Shown: positions 50,931 to 60,460, counted from the first letter of the stretch. The stretch: DNA of 64,000 nucleotides from Companilactobacillus heilongjiangensis (GCF_000831645.3 NZ_CP012559.1:2604001-2668000), one strand, 5' to 3'. The notes: generated by a model from the sequence alone, not told the origin. Made by a program: numbers and translations.

Positions 50931-52319
50931 ATGCCAAGTTCAGTAACTGAATATGACACGATAGCAGCTATCTCAACTCCTCCTGGGGAAGGTGCCATTT
51001 CCATCGTGCGTCTGTCCGGAGATCAAGCTGTTGAAGTTGCTATGAAAATTTTTAAAGGTCGTGATTTGACTAAAGTTGCCAGTCACACCATAAATTACGG
51101 ACACATCATTGATCCAGCTGACGGTTCATTAGTCGATGAGGTCATGGTCTCAGTAATGTTGGCACCAAAGACTTTCACCCGCGAGGATGTTGTTGAAATT
51201 AATACCCATGGGGGTATAGTTGCAACGAATAAAGTTCTCCAACTATTGTTAGGTTACGGTGCTCGTATGGCCGAACCAGGTGAGTTTACAAAACGTGCCT
51301 TCTTAAACGGTCGAATTGATTTAACACAAGCCGAATCAGTTATGGATTTGATCCGTGCGAAAACTGATAAAGCTATGCAAGTGGCCGTCAATCAATTGGA
51401 TGGTAATTTACATCATTTAATCAGTAATTTACGTCAAGAAATCCTCGATTCCTTGGCTCAAGTAGAAGTTAACATCGATTATCCAGAATATGATACTGAT
51501 CAGATGACAACTAAATTGTTATTAGAAAAAGCTCGACTAGTTAGTGGCAAAATCGACAGTCTATTGAAGACAGCTGACAGTGGGGAAATCCTTCAACACG
51601 GTTTAGCTACAGCGATTGTTGGGAAACCTAACGTTGGTAAATCAAGTTTATTGAATCGTCTTTTAGATGAGGAAAAAGCTATTGTAACTGATGTTGCCGG
51701 AACGACCCGTGATGTCGTTGAACAGTACATCAATATTGACGGTGTGCCTTTGAAGTTGATCGATACAGCCGGTATCCGTGATACTGACGATAAGGTCGAA
51801 AAAATAGGTGTTGAACGTTCTAAACAAGCCTTGAACGGTGCGGACTTAGTAATCCTTGTATTGGATTCAAGTCGTGAACTAGAGGATGACGATATTGAGT
51901 TATTGGACGCAACTGCAGATAAGAAAAGAATCGTTATTTTTAACAAGAATGATTTGATGCCCGTTATAACGCCGAACTCAGTCGTGCAATTAAAAGCTGA
52001 CGATATTATCTTGCAAACTTCAGCCATCAAGAATGATGGTATTGAAACTATTAAAGATACGATCAGTAAGATTTTTAACTCCGGAATTGAAGATAACAGC
52101 AGTAACGTGATTATTACGAGTGCTCGTCAAGCTGGCTTGCTCCGTAAGGCTAAAAATAGCCTCAACGACGTTATTTCTGGAATTGAAGCAGGAATGCCTA
52201 TCGACCTTGTACAAATCGATATGACAGCTTGCTGGGACACTCTCGGTGAAATTACTGGTGAAAGTTATGCGGACGAATTGATTACACAATTGTTCTCGCA
52301 ATTCTGTTTAGGAAAATAA
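50931..52319 (+). CDS. mnmE: tRNA modification GTPase MnmE
   Basis: 462 residues from ATG 50931 with AAAGGGAG about 7 nt upstream. N-terminal tetrahydrofolate-binding domain ([21 protein letters not shown]), helical domain, inserted G domain and the C-terminal FCLGK tip whose cysteine is catalytic. The G domain shows [10 protein letters not shown] about 231-240, [15 protein letters not shown] and NKND. With MnmG it installs the (carboxymethyl)aminomethyl group at U34 of certain tRNAs. It is followed by mnmG after a repeat-filled gap. Confidence 0.96.
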   Translation: MPSSVTEYDTIAAISTPPGEGAISIVRLSGDQAVEVAMKIFKGRDLTKVASHTINYGHIIDPADGSLVDEVMVSVMLAPKTFTREDVVEINTHGGIVATNKVLQLLLGYGARMAEPGEFTKRAFLNGRIDLTQAESVMDLIRAKTDKAMQVAVNQLDGNLHHLISNLRQEILDSLAQVEVNIDYPEYDTDQMTTKLLLEKARLVSGKIDSLLKTADSGEILQHGLATAIVGKPNVGKSSLLNRLLDEEKAIVTDVAGTTRDVVEQYINIDGVPLKLIDTAGIRDTDDKVEKIGVERSKQALNGADLVILVLDSSRELEDDDIELLDATADKKRIVIFNKNDLMPVITPNSVVQLKADDIILQTSAIKNDGIETIKDTISKIFNSGIEDNSSNVIITSARQAGLLRKAKNSLNDVISGIEAGMPIDLVQIDMTACWDTLGEITGESYADELITQLFSQFCLGK

Positions 52320-52340
52320 CGTATTGTGCTAGTTAAGTAT

Positions 52341-52532
52341 CCCGTCTACAGAGCTGGAAAATATTCTCTAGCTGTGCGGACCGGTCCGAGCCAAAGTACG
52401 GTCTCGAACCTCGGTTTGAAGCCTTGACATAATTCGTCAAGTCTCCAAACACGCCCGGTAGCAAAAAGACGGGTGGTCCCGTCCTTTTACTACTTTCACA
52501 GCACACAAATATTTTCCAGCTCTTCCGACTAA
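52341..52532 (-). repeat. Family A structured repeat, copy A7
   Basis: About 192 bp between mnmE and mnmG. On the minus strand the outer stem AGAGCTGGAAAATATT pairs with AATATTTTCCAGCTCT perfectly. The second hairpin has a GC-rich variant (AAAAGGACGGGACC / ACCCGTCTTTTT), with stem TTTGGAGACTTGAC / GTCAAGGCTTCAAA and core hairpin GGTTCGAG / CTCGGACC. Ends TTAGTCGGA and AGACGGG. Confidence 0.9.
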
Positions 52533-52581
52533 TTGATCGTTAATAATTGAGTATAAAATTATTTAAATTATTTTAGAGGAC

Positions 52582-52620
52582 GAAATATTTGTAATAGATT
52601 ATCAACTAACATCATGCATA
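52582..52620 (+). repeat. 39-bp segment shared with the region upstream of the Fic gene
   Basis: GAAATATTTGTAATAGATTA through CATGCATA matches 352-390 at 36 of 39 positions. The unusual in-frame ATG at 52614 lies inside it, another reason to prefer the mnmG start at 52641. Confidence 0.5.
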
Positions 52621-52640
52621 AATTAGGTAAAGGTGAAGAA

Positions 52641-54536
52641 ATGGAAATTAAGGAATTTGACTCAGAAACTTATGACGTTATTGTCGTAGGTGCTGGCCAT
52701 GCAGGTTCTGAAGCTGCTTTGGCTGCTGCCCGAATGGGTGAAAAAACATTGCTCGTAACGATCAACTTGGATATGGTGGCTTTCATGCCATGTAATCCTT
52801 CTGTTGGTGGACCTGCTAAAGGTATCGTTGTCCGTGAAATTGACGCTTTAGGTGGCGAAATGGGCCGCAATATCGATAAGACATATATCCAAATGCGTAT
52901 GCTCAATACTGGTAAAGGTCCCGCCGTTCGTGCGTTACGTGCCCAAGCTGATAAGAACATGTATCACCGTGTTATGAAAGATGTTTTGGAAAACGAACCT
53001 AATTTGACTCTTCGTCAAGGAATGGCTGAAAAGCTTATTGTTGAAGATGGCGTCTGCAAGGGTATCGTTACAGCGACTGGTGCAAGATACCACGCTAAAT
53101 CAGTTGTTTTGACTGCTGGTACTTCATCAAGAGGTAAGATCATCATCGGTGAATTGATGTATTCATCTGGTCCAAACAACAGTATTCCTTCAATCAAGCT
53201 TTCAGAAAATCTTGAAGAGAATGGTTTCAAGTTGACTCGTTTCAAGACTGGTACGCCTCCACGTGTTAACAAGAATACAATCAACTTTGATGAAACAATT
53301 GAACAACCTGGCGATAAGGAACCAAACCATTTCTCATTCGAGACACCAGATTCTAGTTACCTTCAAAATCAAATTTCTTGCTGGATGACTTATACAAACG
53401 CTGATACACATAAGATTATTCGTGAAAATCTTAATCGTGCACCAATGTTCTCCGGTGTTATCAAGGGTGTTGGCCCAAGATATTGCCCTTCAATCGAAGA
53501 TAAAATCGTCCGTTTCGCTGACAAGCCAAGACACCAAATCTTCCTTGAACCAGAAGGTAGAGATACACAAGAGTATTACGTTGGAGACTTTTCAACATCA
53601 ATGCCAGAAGAAATTCAATTGAAGATGGTCCACTCCGTTGCTGGTCTAGAAAACGCTAAGTTGATGCGTCCGGGATACGCCATTGAATATGACGTTATCG
53701 AACCATGGCAATTGAAGTTAAACCTTGAAACTAAGGTCGTTAAGAACCTCTTTACTGCCGGTCAAATGAACGGAACATCAGGATATGAAGAAGCAGCTGG
53801 CCAAGGTATTATGGCTGGTATCAATGCAGCGTTACGTGCCCAAGGCAAAGATCCATTTATCTTGCGTCGTGATGAAGCATATATCGGTGTTTTGATCGAT
53901 GATTTGGTAACAAAGGGAACTAACGAACCATACCGTCTACTAACAAGTCGTGCCGAATATCGTTTGATTTTACGTCACGATAATGCCGATCTTCGTTTAA
54001 CAGACTATGGTTACAAGTTAGGCTTGATCAATGATAAGCGTTATGACGCCTTCAACATCAAGCGAGACACCATTAAAAAGGAACTTGACCGTCTTTCACA
54101 TAAGATGATTACACCAAAACAAGCATTACCATTCTTGAAGGCACATGATTTGAAGCCATTAAAAGATGGAATTTTGGCTGATCACTTCTTGAGAAGACCA
54201 GAAGTACACTACTCAGATATCATTGACATGGTCGGTGAAGCTGATTTTCCAGTTGATAATCGAGTTGCTGAACAAGTTGAAATCGCAACTAAGTACGACG
54301 GTTATATCAAGAAGGAACAAATGCGTATCGAACGATTGAAGAAGATGGAATCAAAGAAGATTCCAGACCGCATCGACTATACTAAAGTTGATAGTTTGGC
54401 TACCGAAGCCGTTCAAAAACTCAGCAAGATCAATCCTCAAACAATTGCCCAAGCAAGCCGAATCAGTGGAGTAAATCCAGCTGATATTGGAATTTTGAGT
54501 GTTTATATTGAACAAGGGAAGATTGCGAAAAAATAG
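52641..54536 (+). CDS. mnmG: tRNA uridine-34 modification enzyme MnmG
   Basis: 631 residues from ATG 52641, chosen for AAAGGTGA just upstream. FAD-binding Rossmann motif [21 protein letters not shown] at the N-terminus. The conserved cysteine-containing [13 protein letters not shown] and [12 protein letters not shown] follow, with a C-terminal MnmE-binding helical domain. It pairs with MnmE to make cmnm5U34. A family B repeat begins at its stop codon, exactly as behind purA. Confidence 0.96.
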   Translation: MEIKEFDSETYDVIVVGAGHAGSEAALAAARMGEKTLLVTINLDMVAFMPCNPSVGGPAKGIVVREIDALGGEMGRNIDKTYIQMRMLNTGKGPAVRALRAQADKNMYHRVMKDVLENEPNLTLRQGMAEKLIVEDGVCKGIVTATGARYHAKSVVLTAGTSSRGKIIIGELMYSSGPNNSIPSIKLSENLEENGFKLTRFKTGTPPRVNKNTINFDETIEQPGDKEPNHFSFETPDSSYLQNQISCWMTYTNADTHKIIRENLNRAPMFSGVIKGVGPRYCPSIEDKIVRFADKPRHQIFLEPEGRDTQEYYVGDFSTSMPEEIQLKMVHSVAGLENAKLMRPGYAIEYDVIEPWQLKLNLETKVVKNLFTAGQMNGTSGYEEAAGQGIMAGINAALRAQGKDPFILRRDEAYIGVLIDDLVTKGTNEPYRLLTSRAEYRLILRHDNADLRLTDYGYKLGLINDKRYDAFNIKRDTIKKELDRLSHKMITPKQALPFLKAHDLKPLKDGILADHFLRRPEVHYSDIIDMVGEADFPVDNRVAEQVEIATKYDGYIKKEQMRIERLKKMESKKIPDRIDYTKVDSLATEAVQKLSKINPQTIAQASRISGVNPADIGILSVYIEQGKIAKK

Positions 54537-54663
54537 AGAGTGGAGACAGGGCGGTCAGCTCCCGAGCATTTTCGTATTTAAGTGAATTGCACGCTTGTTT
54601 TGCGGGCGATTTACTTAAATATGAAAAGCGGAAGGAGTTGCCCTGTCGGAACTCGTTTTAAAA
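54534..54663 (+). repeat. Family B structured repeat, copy B4
   Basis: It starts at the mnmG stop codon (TAGAGAGTGGA). The outer stem ACAGGGCGGTCAGCTCC pairs with GGAGTTGCCCTGT. Conserved loop CGAGCAT / AAGCGGAA. Inner stem TCGTATTTAAGT pairs with ACTTAAATATGA, topped by GC-rich GCACGC/GCGGGC. It is very similar to B3 but has compensated inner-stem changes. Confidence 0.9.
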
Positions 54664-54665
54664 TA

Positions 54666-54800
54666 AGAGAGTGGAGCAGGCCCGGGAATTTCCGAGCATT
54701 TGCATGACTTCACGAATTATCCGCGTACTTTGCGGATGATTTGGGAAGTTAGGCAAAGCGGAAGAAATTGGCCTGCGGAACTCGTTTTAGAGCCACTGCA
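54666..54800 (+). repeat. Family B structured repeat, copy B5
   Basis: Tandem with B4. Outer stem GCAGGCC..GGAATTTC pairs with GAAATTGGCCTGC, clearly different bases from B4 but still paired. Loop CGAGCAT / AAGCGGAA unchanged. Inner stem ends in ATCCGC / GCGGAT. It finishes in CGGAACTCGTTTTAGAGCCA, as B3 does. Confidence 0.9.
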
Positions 54801-54810
54801 TATATAAGAC

Positions 54811-54858
54811 TAAGAAGGCTATAATCCTCAACAAAAGAGGGTTATGGTCTTTATTTTT
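54811..54858 (+). terminator. Terminator after mnmG / repeat pair
   Basis: AAGAAGGCTATAATCCTC pairs with GAGGGTTATGGTCTTT through several G-T pairs and is followed by a T-rich tail. Confidence 0.7.
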
Positions 54859-54905
54859 AAGCTTTATATATCAAATGATAAATAAGATACTAAAACTTGT
54901 CTTAT

Positions 54906-54993
54906 CGTTATAACGGACAATGAATCCATACCATAACGCCGTTATAACTGACAAAACCTAATCCAAGGCAATACACCCCCGCAATGTTATAAT
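54906..54993 (+). promoter_or_regulatory. Promoter region of the UvrA paralogue with repeated palindromes
   Basis: Direct repeats CGTTATAACGGACAA (54906-54920) and CGTTATAACTGACAA (54940-54954) each contain the palindrome GTTATAAC. Downstream, TGTTATAAT (54985-54993) is an extended -10. Binding sites for a repressor or activator are plausible. Confidence 0.5.
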
Positions 54994-55019
54994 CGACTCA
55001 TTGATTGAAGGGGGAAATT

Positions 55020-57554
55020 ATGACGATAAGACATAAGAATTACATTCCGGATAACATTGAGGTTACAGGAGCTAAAGCCAATAACCTCAAGAACATCAAT
55101 GTCGAAATACCACTCAATTCATTTGTAGCAATTACGGGTGTATCGGGTTCAGGAAAGTCTTCCTTGGCAATGGATACGATTTACGCCGAAGGGGCTAGAA
55201 AGTATCTCAATGCGTTGTCGACTTACACGAGAAGAAGAATCACTCAAGTAGGCCGTTCTGATGTAAAAGATATTAAGAATTTGCCTTCAACTATTGCGTT
55301 ACGTCAAAGACCAACCGTCCCCAGTGTCCGTTCAACCGTTGGTACAATGACCGAAAGTTTGAACATTTTAAGATTGATGTTTTCACGTTTGTCATCAGTC
55401 GTTTGTCCTAATGGTCACCGATTAGATCCAACGTTGAAAATTTCTGAAGTGATGGATTTACCAGCAGCTGATGAAGCAATGGGGATGATGACTTGTCCAA
55501 CCTGTGGCGTTAAATTCATGGCTTTTGGAGCTGAAGATTTCGCCTTTAATTCTGATGGTGCTTGTCCAACATGTCAGGGGACTGGTTTCTTAAAAGATAT
55601 TGAATTATCGAAGATTATTCCTGATGAAACGTTGTCAATTGATGAGGGAGCAGTTAGGTCATGGAACTTGCCAGGTCGCTCATTACAAAAGGATATTATT
55701 AAAGAATTAGGTATTAGAACTGATGTACCATTCAAAGATTTAAATGATCATGAAAAGGACGTTATCGTCAACGGTAAGGAGTTAAAACGAGAAGTTATCG
55801 TTCCGACTAAGACAGGTCGAACATTCAAGTTGAATGCTTTGTATGAGAACGCCGTTATAGCCGTTAAAAATAGTCTGAAGAATGCTAAAAATGAAAATGC
55901 TGTGAAACGCTTAGAGAGATTCTATTCAGTAAAAATTTGTCCAGATTGTCACGGCAGCCGTTTTAATCCGAAACTATTCAGTAATCAATTAGTTGGCAAG
56001 AATATTGCCGAAGTTTCCAACTTTACGATTTCACAGTTACAAGATTTTTGTAAGGATATCATGGCCTGGTTGCCAAGTGATATGCAAGCCTTAGGTAGAA
56101 ATTTAACTAATGAATTATTGGACTTATTATCACCAATTGACGATTTAGGACTAAATTATTTATCGATTTCACGAGCTGGGAACACATTGTCGACGGGTGA
56201 ATTACAACGAATTCAATTGGCACGGACAATACGTAACCAAATGACGGGTGTCCTGTACGTTTTGGATGAACCAAGTGTTGGTTTACATGCGGCCAACGTT
56301 GATGGTTTGATTAAGATTTTGCGTGAATTAGTACGCCTTGGTAATTCATTGGTTGTAGTTGATCACGATACAAGTATCATCGCTGCAGCTGACTATGTGA
56401 TTGAAATTGGTCCCGATTCTGGTGCGGATGGCGGTCGAATTATTAGTCAAGGTACTGTTGACCAAATTGAGGCTGAAAGTGATTCAGTTATCCAGCCATA
56501 TTTGACCGGTAAAGCTAATATTATCAAGCATCAGCCGGAAAAAACTTTTGAAAAGGGAACTATCAGTATCGCTATTGGCGACCGTTACAATATCCACGAT
56601 ATGACGGCTAAATTTAGCAAGGAGTCATTGAATGTCGTTTCAGGGATGTCCGGATCAGGAAAGACAACCTTGATTTTTGACAGTTTATTGCCAGCGATGG
56701 ACGATAAAATTGCCGGTGAGCCATTGCCTAAGTTTGTTAAGGATGTCGATACGGCTGATATTAAAAATATCGTTAAAGTTGACTCTGTTCCGATTGGGAA
56801 AAATGTTCGTTCAACCGTGGGGACGTATACGAAGATACTGGATCACTTACGGAAGCTATTTGCCGATACACCTGCTGCTAAAGCTAAGAAATTTACACCA
56901 ACGTATTTCTCATACAATAACAAACAAGGCGCTTGTCCAAATTGTGGCGGTACAGGCGTGATTACATTGGACATTCAGTATTTACCAGATATGGTTCAAA
57001 CGTGTCCTGTGTGTCACGGTGATCGCTATAAGAAGGATATTTTGGATATTGAATGGCATGGTAAGAATATTGCCGAAATTTTGGATATGTCAGTTAAAGA
57101 AGCGGCTGAATTTTTCAAGGATGTTCCTCAGATTGAAAATACACTCGATGTTTTGGTAAATATCGGTTTGAGTTATCTCAAATTGGGTGAGAGTACGCCA
57201 ACTTTATCCGGTGGTGAAGCTCAGAGAATGAAGTTAGTTACATATATGAAGCGCAGTCAAAAGAACCAATTATTCATCTTTGATGAACCAAGTGTTGGCT
57301 TGCATCCAAAAGATGTTGGCGTGTTGCTAGATGTTTTCAATAAATTACTGAAAAAGCACGCCACGATTATTGTGATCGAGCATGATTTGGATATTATTGC
57401 CAATGCGGACTATATCAACGATTTAGGTCCTGAAGGTGGCATCAATGGTGGTAAAATAGTTGCAACAGGTACTCCGAAAACGGTTGCAGATAATCCTGCC
57501 AGTTTGACCGGTAAGTATCTTAAAGAACATTTACAATTGTTCAACGAATATTAA
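55020..57554 (+). CDS. UvrA-like ABC ATPase, short paralogue
   Basis: 844 residues from ATG 55020, with GAAGGGGGAAA upstream; a TTG at 55005 is in frame but unneeded. Two UvrA-type ABC domains: Walker A GVSGSGKSSL (about 40) and GMSGSGKTTL (about 545), signatures STGELQR and LSGGEAQRMK, and Walker B VLDEPSVGLH and IFDEPSVGLH. Zinc-binding pairs CPTCG/CPTC and CPNCG/CPVC are visible. It is about 100 residues shorter than housekeeping UvrA (about 940), suggesting the UvrB-interaction region is reduced. Such paralogues act in drug resistance or accessory repair. No uvrB or uvrC is next to it. Confidence 0.8.
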   Translation: MTIRHKNYIPDNIEVTGAKANNLKNINVEIPLNSFVAITGVSGSGKSSLAMDTIYAEGARKYLNALSTYTRRRITQVGRSDVKDIKNLPSTIALRQRPTVPSVRSTVGTMTESLNILRLMFSRLSSVVCPNGHRLDPTLKISEVMDLPAADEAMGMMTCPTCGVKFMAFGAEDFAFNSDGACPTCQGTGFLKDIELSKIIPDETLSIDEGAVRSWNLPGRSLQKDIIKELGIRTDVPFKDLNDHEKDVIVNGKELKREVIVPTKTGRTFKLNALYENAVIAVKNSLKNAKNENAVKRLERFYSVKICPDCHGSRFNPKLFSNQLVGKNIAEVSNFTISQLQDFCKDIMAWLPSDMQALGRNLTNELLDLLSPIDDLGLNYLSISRAGNTLSTGELQRIQLARTIRNQMTGVLYVLDEPSVGLHAANVDGLIKILRELVRLGNSLVVVDHDTSIIAAADYVIEIGPDSGADGGRIISQGTVDQIEAESDSVIQPYLTGKANIIKHQPEKTFEKGTISIAIGDRYNIHDMTAKFSKESLNVVSGMSGSGKTTLIFDSLLPAMDDKIAGEPLPKFVKDVDTADIKNIVKVDSVPIGKNVRSTVGTYTKILDHLRKLFADTPAAKAKKFTPTYFSYNNKQGACPNCGGTGVITLDIQYLPDMVQTCPVCHGDRYKKDILDIEWHGKNIAEILDMSVKEAAEFFKDVPQIENTLDVLVNIGLSYLKLGESTPTLSGGEAQRMKLVTYMKRSQKNQLFIFDEPSVGLHPKDVGVLLDVFNKLLKKHATIIVIEHDLDIIANADYINDLGPEGGINGGKIVATGTPKTVADNPASLTGKYLKEHLQLFNEY

Positions 57555-57568
57555 CTTGAGGTGATACT

Positions 57569-58477
57569 ATGGAAAAAATTGGTGTGATTGGTCTAGGAAA
57601 TATCGCTCAAAAAGCATATTTACCCGTTATGGCAACGTTACAAGACAAGTATGAATGGCATTTAACGACTAGAAATGAAGTTAAAGGAAAAATGCTTGAA
57701 CAGAAATATGGATTTAAGCATTTTCATCAAACGTTAGATGAGCTGATTACTGAAAAACCTTTGGCAGTCTTCGTTCATACACCAACAGCGACACATTTTG
57801 AAATTATCAAGCAACTTTTGAATTCAGGTATCAATGTTTACGTCGACAAGCCAGTTTCTGAAGACTTGGCCGAAGTTGAAACCTTATATAAATTGGCAGC
57901 AGACAAAGGTCTCATGTTAACTTGTGGTTTCAATCGTCGTTTTGCACCATTTAATCAAGAATTGAAACAAATAGCGGATAAACGGACTATTGTCTCAGAA
58001 AAGATTCGTGAAAAGGCTGTCCAAGAAACAAAGTTTGCCATATATGATCTGATGATCCACTCAGTTGATACGGCAGTTTACTTGATGGACGAAAAGGTTC
58101 AGCATGCAAATAATTTTCTAGTTACTAGTGATGGCAATTTGGAACAAGGTTACATTACGTTGCAAGGTGATAAGAGCCAAGTTCAAGTTATAACAAATAT
58201 GGTTGGTGGCAGTAATCTTGAATTATCAACTGTTCAAGGTTCACAGACACGTCAGGTCGTAACGAATTTGGGCCTATTGCAGACTTATCAAACTGGAAAA
58301 ATTACTCAAGAGTCTCGTCCGGATTGGGAAAATACTTTAGTGACTCGAGGCTTTGATCCAATTATTAAGGCCTTTCTAGCAGCAGTTTCAAATGAAACTG
58401 AGAATCCTGTTAGTCCAGAATCTGCTATTTTGAGTCATAAGTTATGTAACGATTTGGTAAATTCTTTACATAAATAG
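57569..58477 (+). CDS. Gfo/Idh/MocA family oxidoreductase
   Basis: 302 residues. N-terminal Rossmann nucleotide-binding motif IGVIGLGNIAQKAYLPVM, then VFVHTPTATHFEIIKQLLNSGINVYVDKPVSEDLAEVETL, the EKP-type motif of this family with lysine in the active site. It is a short member, so a small substrate is likely. It starts 14 bp after the UvrA paralogue stop with GAGGTG before the ATG, and the two are likely co-transcribed. Substrate unknown. Confidence 0.85.
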   Translation: MEKIGVIGLGNIAQKAYLPVMATLQDKYEWHLTTRNEVKGKMLEQKYGFKHFHQTLDELITEKPLAVFVHTPTATHFEIIKQLLNSGINVYVDKPVSEDLAEVETLYKLAADKGLMLTCGFNRRFAPFNQELKQIADKRTIVSEKIREKAVQETKFAIYDLMIHSVDTAVYLMDEKVQHANNFLVTSDGNLEQGYITLQGDKSQVQVITNMVGGSNLELSTVQGSQTRQVVTNLGLLQTYQTGKITQESRPDWENTLVTRGFDPIIKAFLAAVSNETENPVSPESAILSHKLCNDLVNSLHK

Positions 58478-58531
58478 CCAATTGGACCGCACCACAATAT
58501 ATTGTGACGAACGGATGTTTTTTGTACAATA

Positions 58532-58547
58532 TGTTCCATGTGGAACA
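58532..58547. promoter_or_regulatory. Degenerate parS-like palindrome
   Basis: TGTTCCATGTGGAACA. It resembles the parS consensus TGTTNCACGTGAAACA, with two mismatches (T for C and G for A). About 9 kb from oriC on the right side, mirroring the exact parS on the left. Binding is uncertain. Confidence 0.4.
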
Positions 58548-58554
58548 ATTAAAA

Positions 58555-58591
58555 GAAAAAGGCTGTAACCTCAAGGGGTTCAGCCTTTTTT
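58555..58591 (+). terminator. Terminator after Gfo/Idh/MocA gene
   Basis: AAAGGCTGTAACC pairs with GGTTCAGCCTTT, followed by a T-run. Confidence 0.85.
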
Positions 58592-58722
58592 GTGTCACAA
58601 GCTTGTTAAAGCAGTTTAAATGATGCTTAGTATTGATACAATAAATAGGTTTAATTTCAATACAAGGAAAATAAAATCATGCTAAGATATCAAAGAAGAT
58701 GACGATTAGAGGAGGTGAGAAC

Positions 58723-59913
58723 ATGGTAACTGCAAGAATTGATGTCAAACCAGAGATTCTTCAATGGGTTCAAAATAATACTGGAACTGTTCTGAACGAT
58801 ACTTGGATTGAAAAAATAAATAAGTGGTTAAACAATGACGGTAAGCCGACTGTAAACCAACTTAAGGAATTAAGTAGAAAAGCCCAGATTCCTTTTGGAT
58901 ACTTTTTTCTAGATAATGTTCCTAATGAAGAACTGCCATTACTTAAGTTTAGGACTGTTAATAACGTAGATATAGATAGACCTTCTCGAAATTTAATTGA
59001 TGTGATTCATAGCATGGAAATAAAACAGAATTGGGTTAGCGATTATCGTAAGCAAAATGATTATCCAACTAGTATTTTTTCCAATGGGTATAAATTAATT
59101 GAAAATCTGGATTGTATGAATGAAGAACAAATTGCAGAAAAGATAATGAGTAGTCTAGATTTAAAATTGGGGTGGAATACTGAACTTAAGAATCGAAAAA
59201 GCTTTAATTTACTACGAAGTAAGCTTGATCAAGTTGGTGTTGTTATGTACAGCGGCATCGTAGGTAGTAATACACACCGGGCACTATCTCAATCAGAATT
59301 TCGAGCTTTTGCTCTGGATGATAAATATGCACCATTAATTTTTATCAATTCAAACGATAGTTATAACGCCATGCTCTTTTCTCTCGTTCACGAATTAATA
59401 CATATTTGGTATGGGACATCCGAACTGTATAACGATGATTTTAAAAATAATTATCAAGTATTAAACCCTAAAAGCGAGCAAGAAATTAATCATATTAGCG
59501 AGAGTATTATTTTTCCGAAAAACTTGTTTTTAGATAGGTGGAAAAGACAAGAAGTAACTGGGATTGATCGAATTAAGAGTGTTGCCAAATATTTTGATGC
59601 CAGTCCATTATCTACAGGAATAAGGGCACATCGACTTAGACTTATTAGTCAAGATGATGTCAAACGTTTGAAGACTGAGTTGAATCAGGAATATCAACGC
59701 AATAAAAGACATCAAAAGGAAATAGGTGGCGGTAATTATTATGCGACTAAGGCAGCTCAAACTGATTCTGCTTTCGCTATGGAAGTTGAACGTGGTGTTA
59801 ATAGCGGTAATTTAGGATTTAACAGTGCATTTGAGTTATTAGGTGTCAAAAATAGTACCGCATTTGATCGATTACTAAATACAATTAGGGAAAAGGGATT
59901 AGATATTGAGTAA
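58723..59913 (+). CDS. ImmA/IrrE-type metallopeptidase, probable antitoxin or regulator
   Basis: 396 residues from ATG 58723, with AGAGGAGGTGAG 4-9 nt upstream; an in-frame ATG at 58699 lacks one. The N-terminus (to about 70) resembles a degenerate Xre-type HTH (KPTVNQLKELSRKAQIPFGYFFLDNVP). The ImmA/IrrE peptidase domain carries HELIH (about 223-227) and a downstream ESIIFP stretch. It overlaps the next gene (a DUF4411 protein) by 8 bp. This pairing is seen in type II toxin-antitoxin modules, where the IrrE-like protein is the antitoxin or activator. Activity here is not shown. Confidence 0.8.
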   Translation: MVTARIDVKPEILQWVQNNTGTVLNDTWIEKINKWLNNDGKPTVNQLKELSRKAQIPFGYFFLDNVPNEELPLLKFRTVNNVDIDRPSRNLIDVIHSMEIKQNWVSDYRKQNDYPTSIFSNGYKLIENLDCMNEEQIAEKIMSSLDLKLGWNTELKNRKSFNLLRSKLDQVGVVMYSGIVGSNTHRALSQSEFRAFALDDKYAPLIFINSNDSYNAMLFSLVHELIHIWYGTSELYNDDFKNNYQVLNPKSEQEINHISESIIFPKNLFLDRWKRQEVTGIDRIKSVAKYFDASPLSTGIRAHRLRLISQDDVKRLKTELNQEYQRNKRHQKEIGGGNYYATKAAQTDSAFAMEVERGVNSGNLGFNSAFELLGVKNSTAFDRLLNTIREKGLDIE

Positions 59914-60448
59914 CTTAAATTCACACGCAAGGTACGTAATTGATAGCAACTCATTTATTGAGCCCTTTAAACGTTATTACTCGATGGAGCACTTTCCGAG
60001 TTATTGGGAATGGATGAAACAATATCTCATTGATAACTCAAGTGAAATTGTTGTTCCCGAAGTTGTATTCAATGAATTGAAAAACTCTAAAGATAAACTT
60101 GCTACGTGGATTTCAGCATACGTTGAGCCGGTTGTTTTTAAAGAATATGGTAATGATCCGGCATATTTTGTAGAGTATGGTAAGATCATGAATTACTTGC
60201 AGGATTGTGGATTTTATCAACGTCCAGCAATCGATAATTGGAGTCAAGACTGGAAAGCTGACCCCAAGCTTATTGCAATAGCGGCCGCTTATAATTTGAA
60301 AATCATTACTTTTGAACAACCAGCTGGTCACTTAGACAGGAGAAATCCAATGAAGAAAGAACCTAAGATTCCTGATATTGCCGATTATATGGGAGTAAGC
60401 TGTGTGTCGCTATTCCAAGTTGAGGATGAGCTTAAACTTTTGATATAG
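59906..60448 (+). CDS. DUF4411 family PIN-like protein, probable toxin
   Basis: 180 residues from TTG 59906; AAAAGGGA is about 6 nt upstream and the start overlaps the ImmA/IrrE gene by 8 bp. RYVIDSNSFIEPFKRYY near the N-terminus, VVPEVVFNELK, and SQDWKADPKLIAIAAAYNLKIITFEQPAG form the acidic triad pattern of PIN-type nucleases. The first Asp is in VIDSNSF, further acids are in FNELK and KADPKL. DUF4411 proteins occur with ImmA/IrrE partners. RNA cleavage and toxicity are inferences from family. Confidence 0.75.
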   Translation: MSNLNSHARYVIDSNSFIEPFKRYYSMEHFPSYWEWMKQYLIDNSSEIVVPEVVFNELKNSKDKLATWISAYVEPVVFKEYGNDPAYFVEYGKIMNYLQDCGFYQRPAIDNWSQDWKADPKLIAIAAAYNLKIITFEQPAGHLDRRNPMKKEPKIPDIADYMGVSCVSLFQVEDELKLLI

Positions 60449-60460
60449 GATATTTAATGA

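Noticed and set aside
52614-52640. Earlier ATG for mnmG at 52614
   Set aside because: It lies in the 39-bp repeated segment with no RBS; ATG 52641 has AAAGGTGA and matches the family N-terminus.
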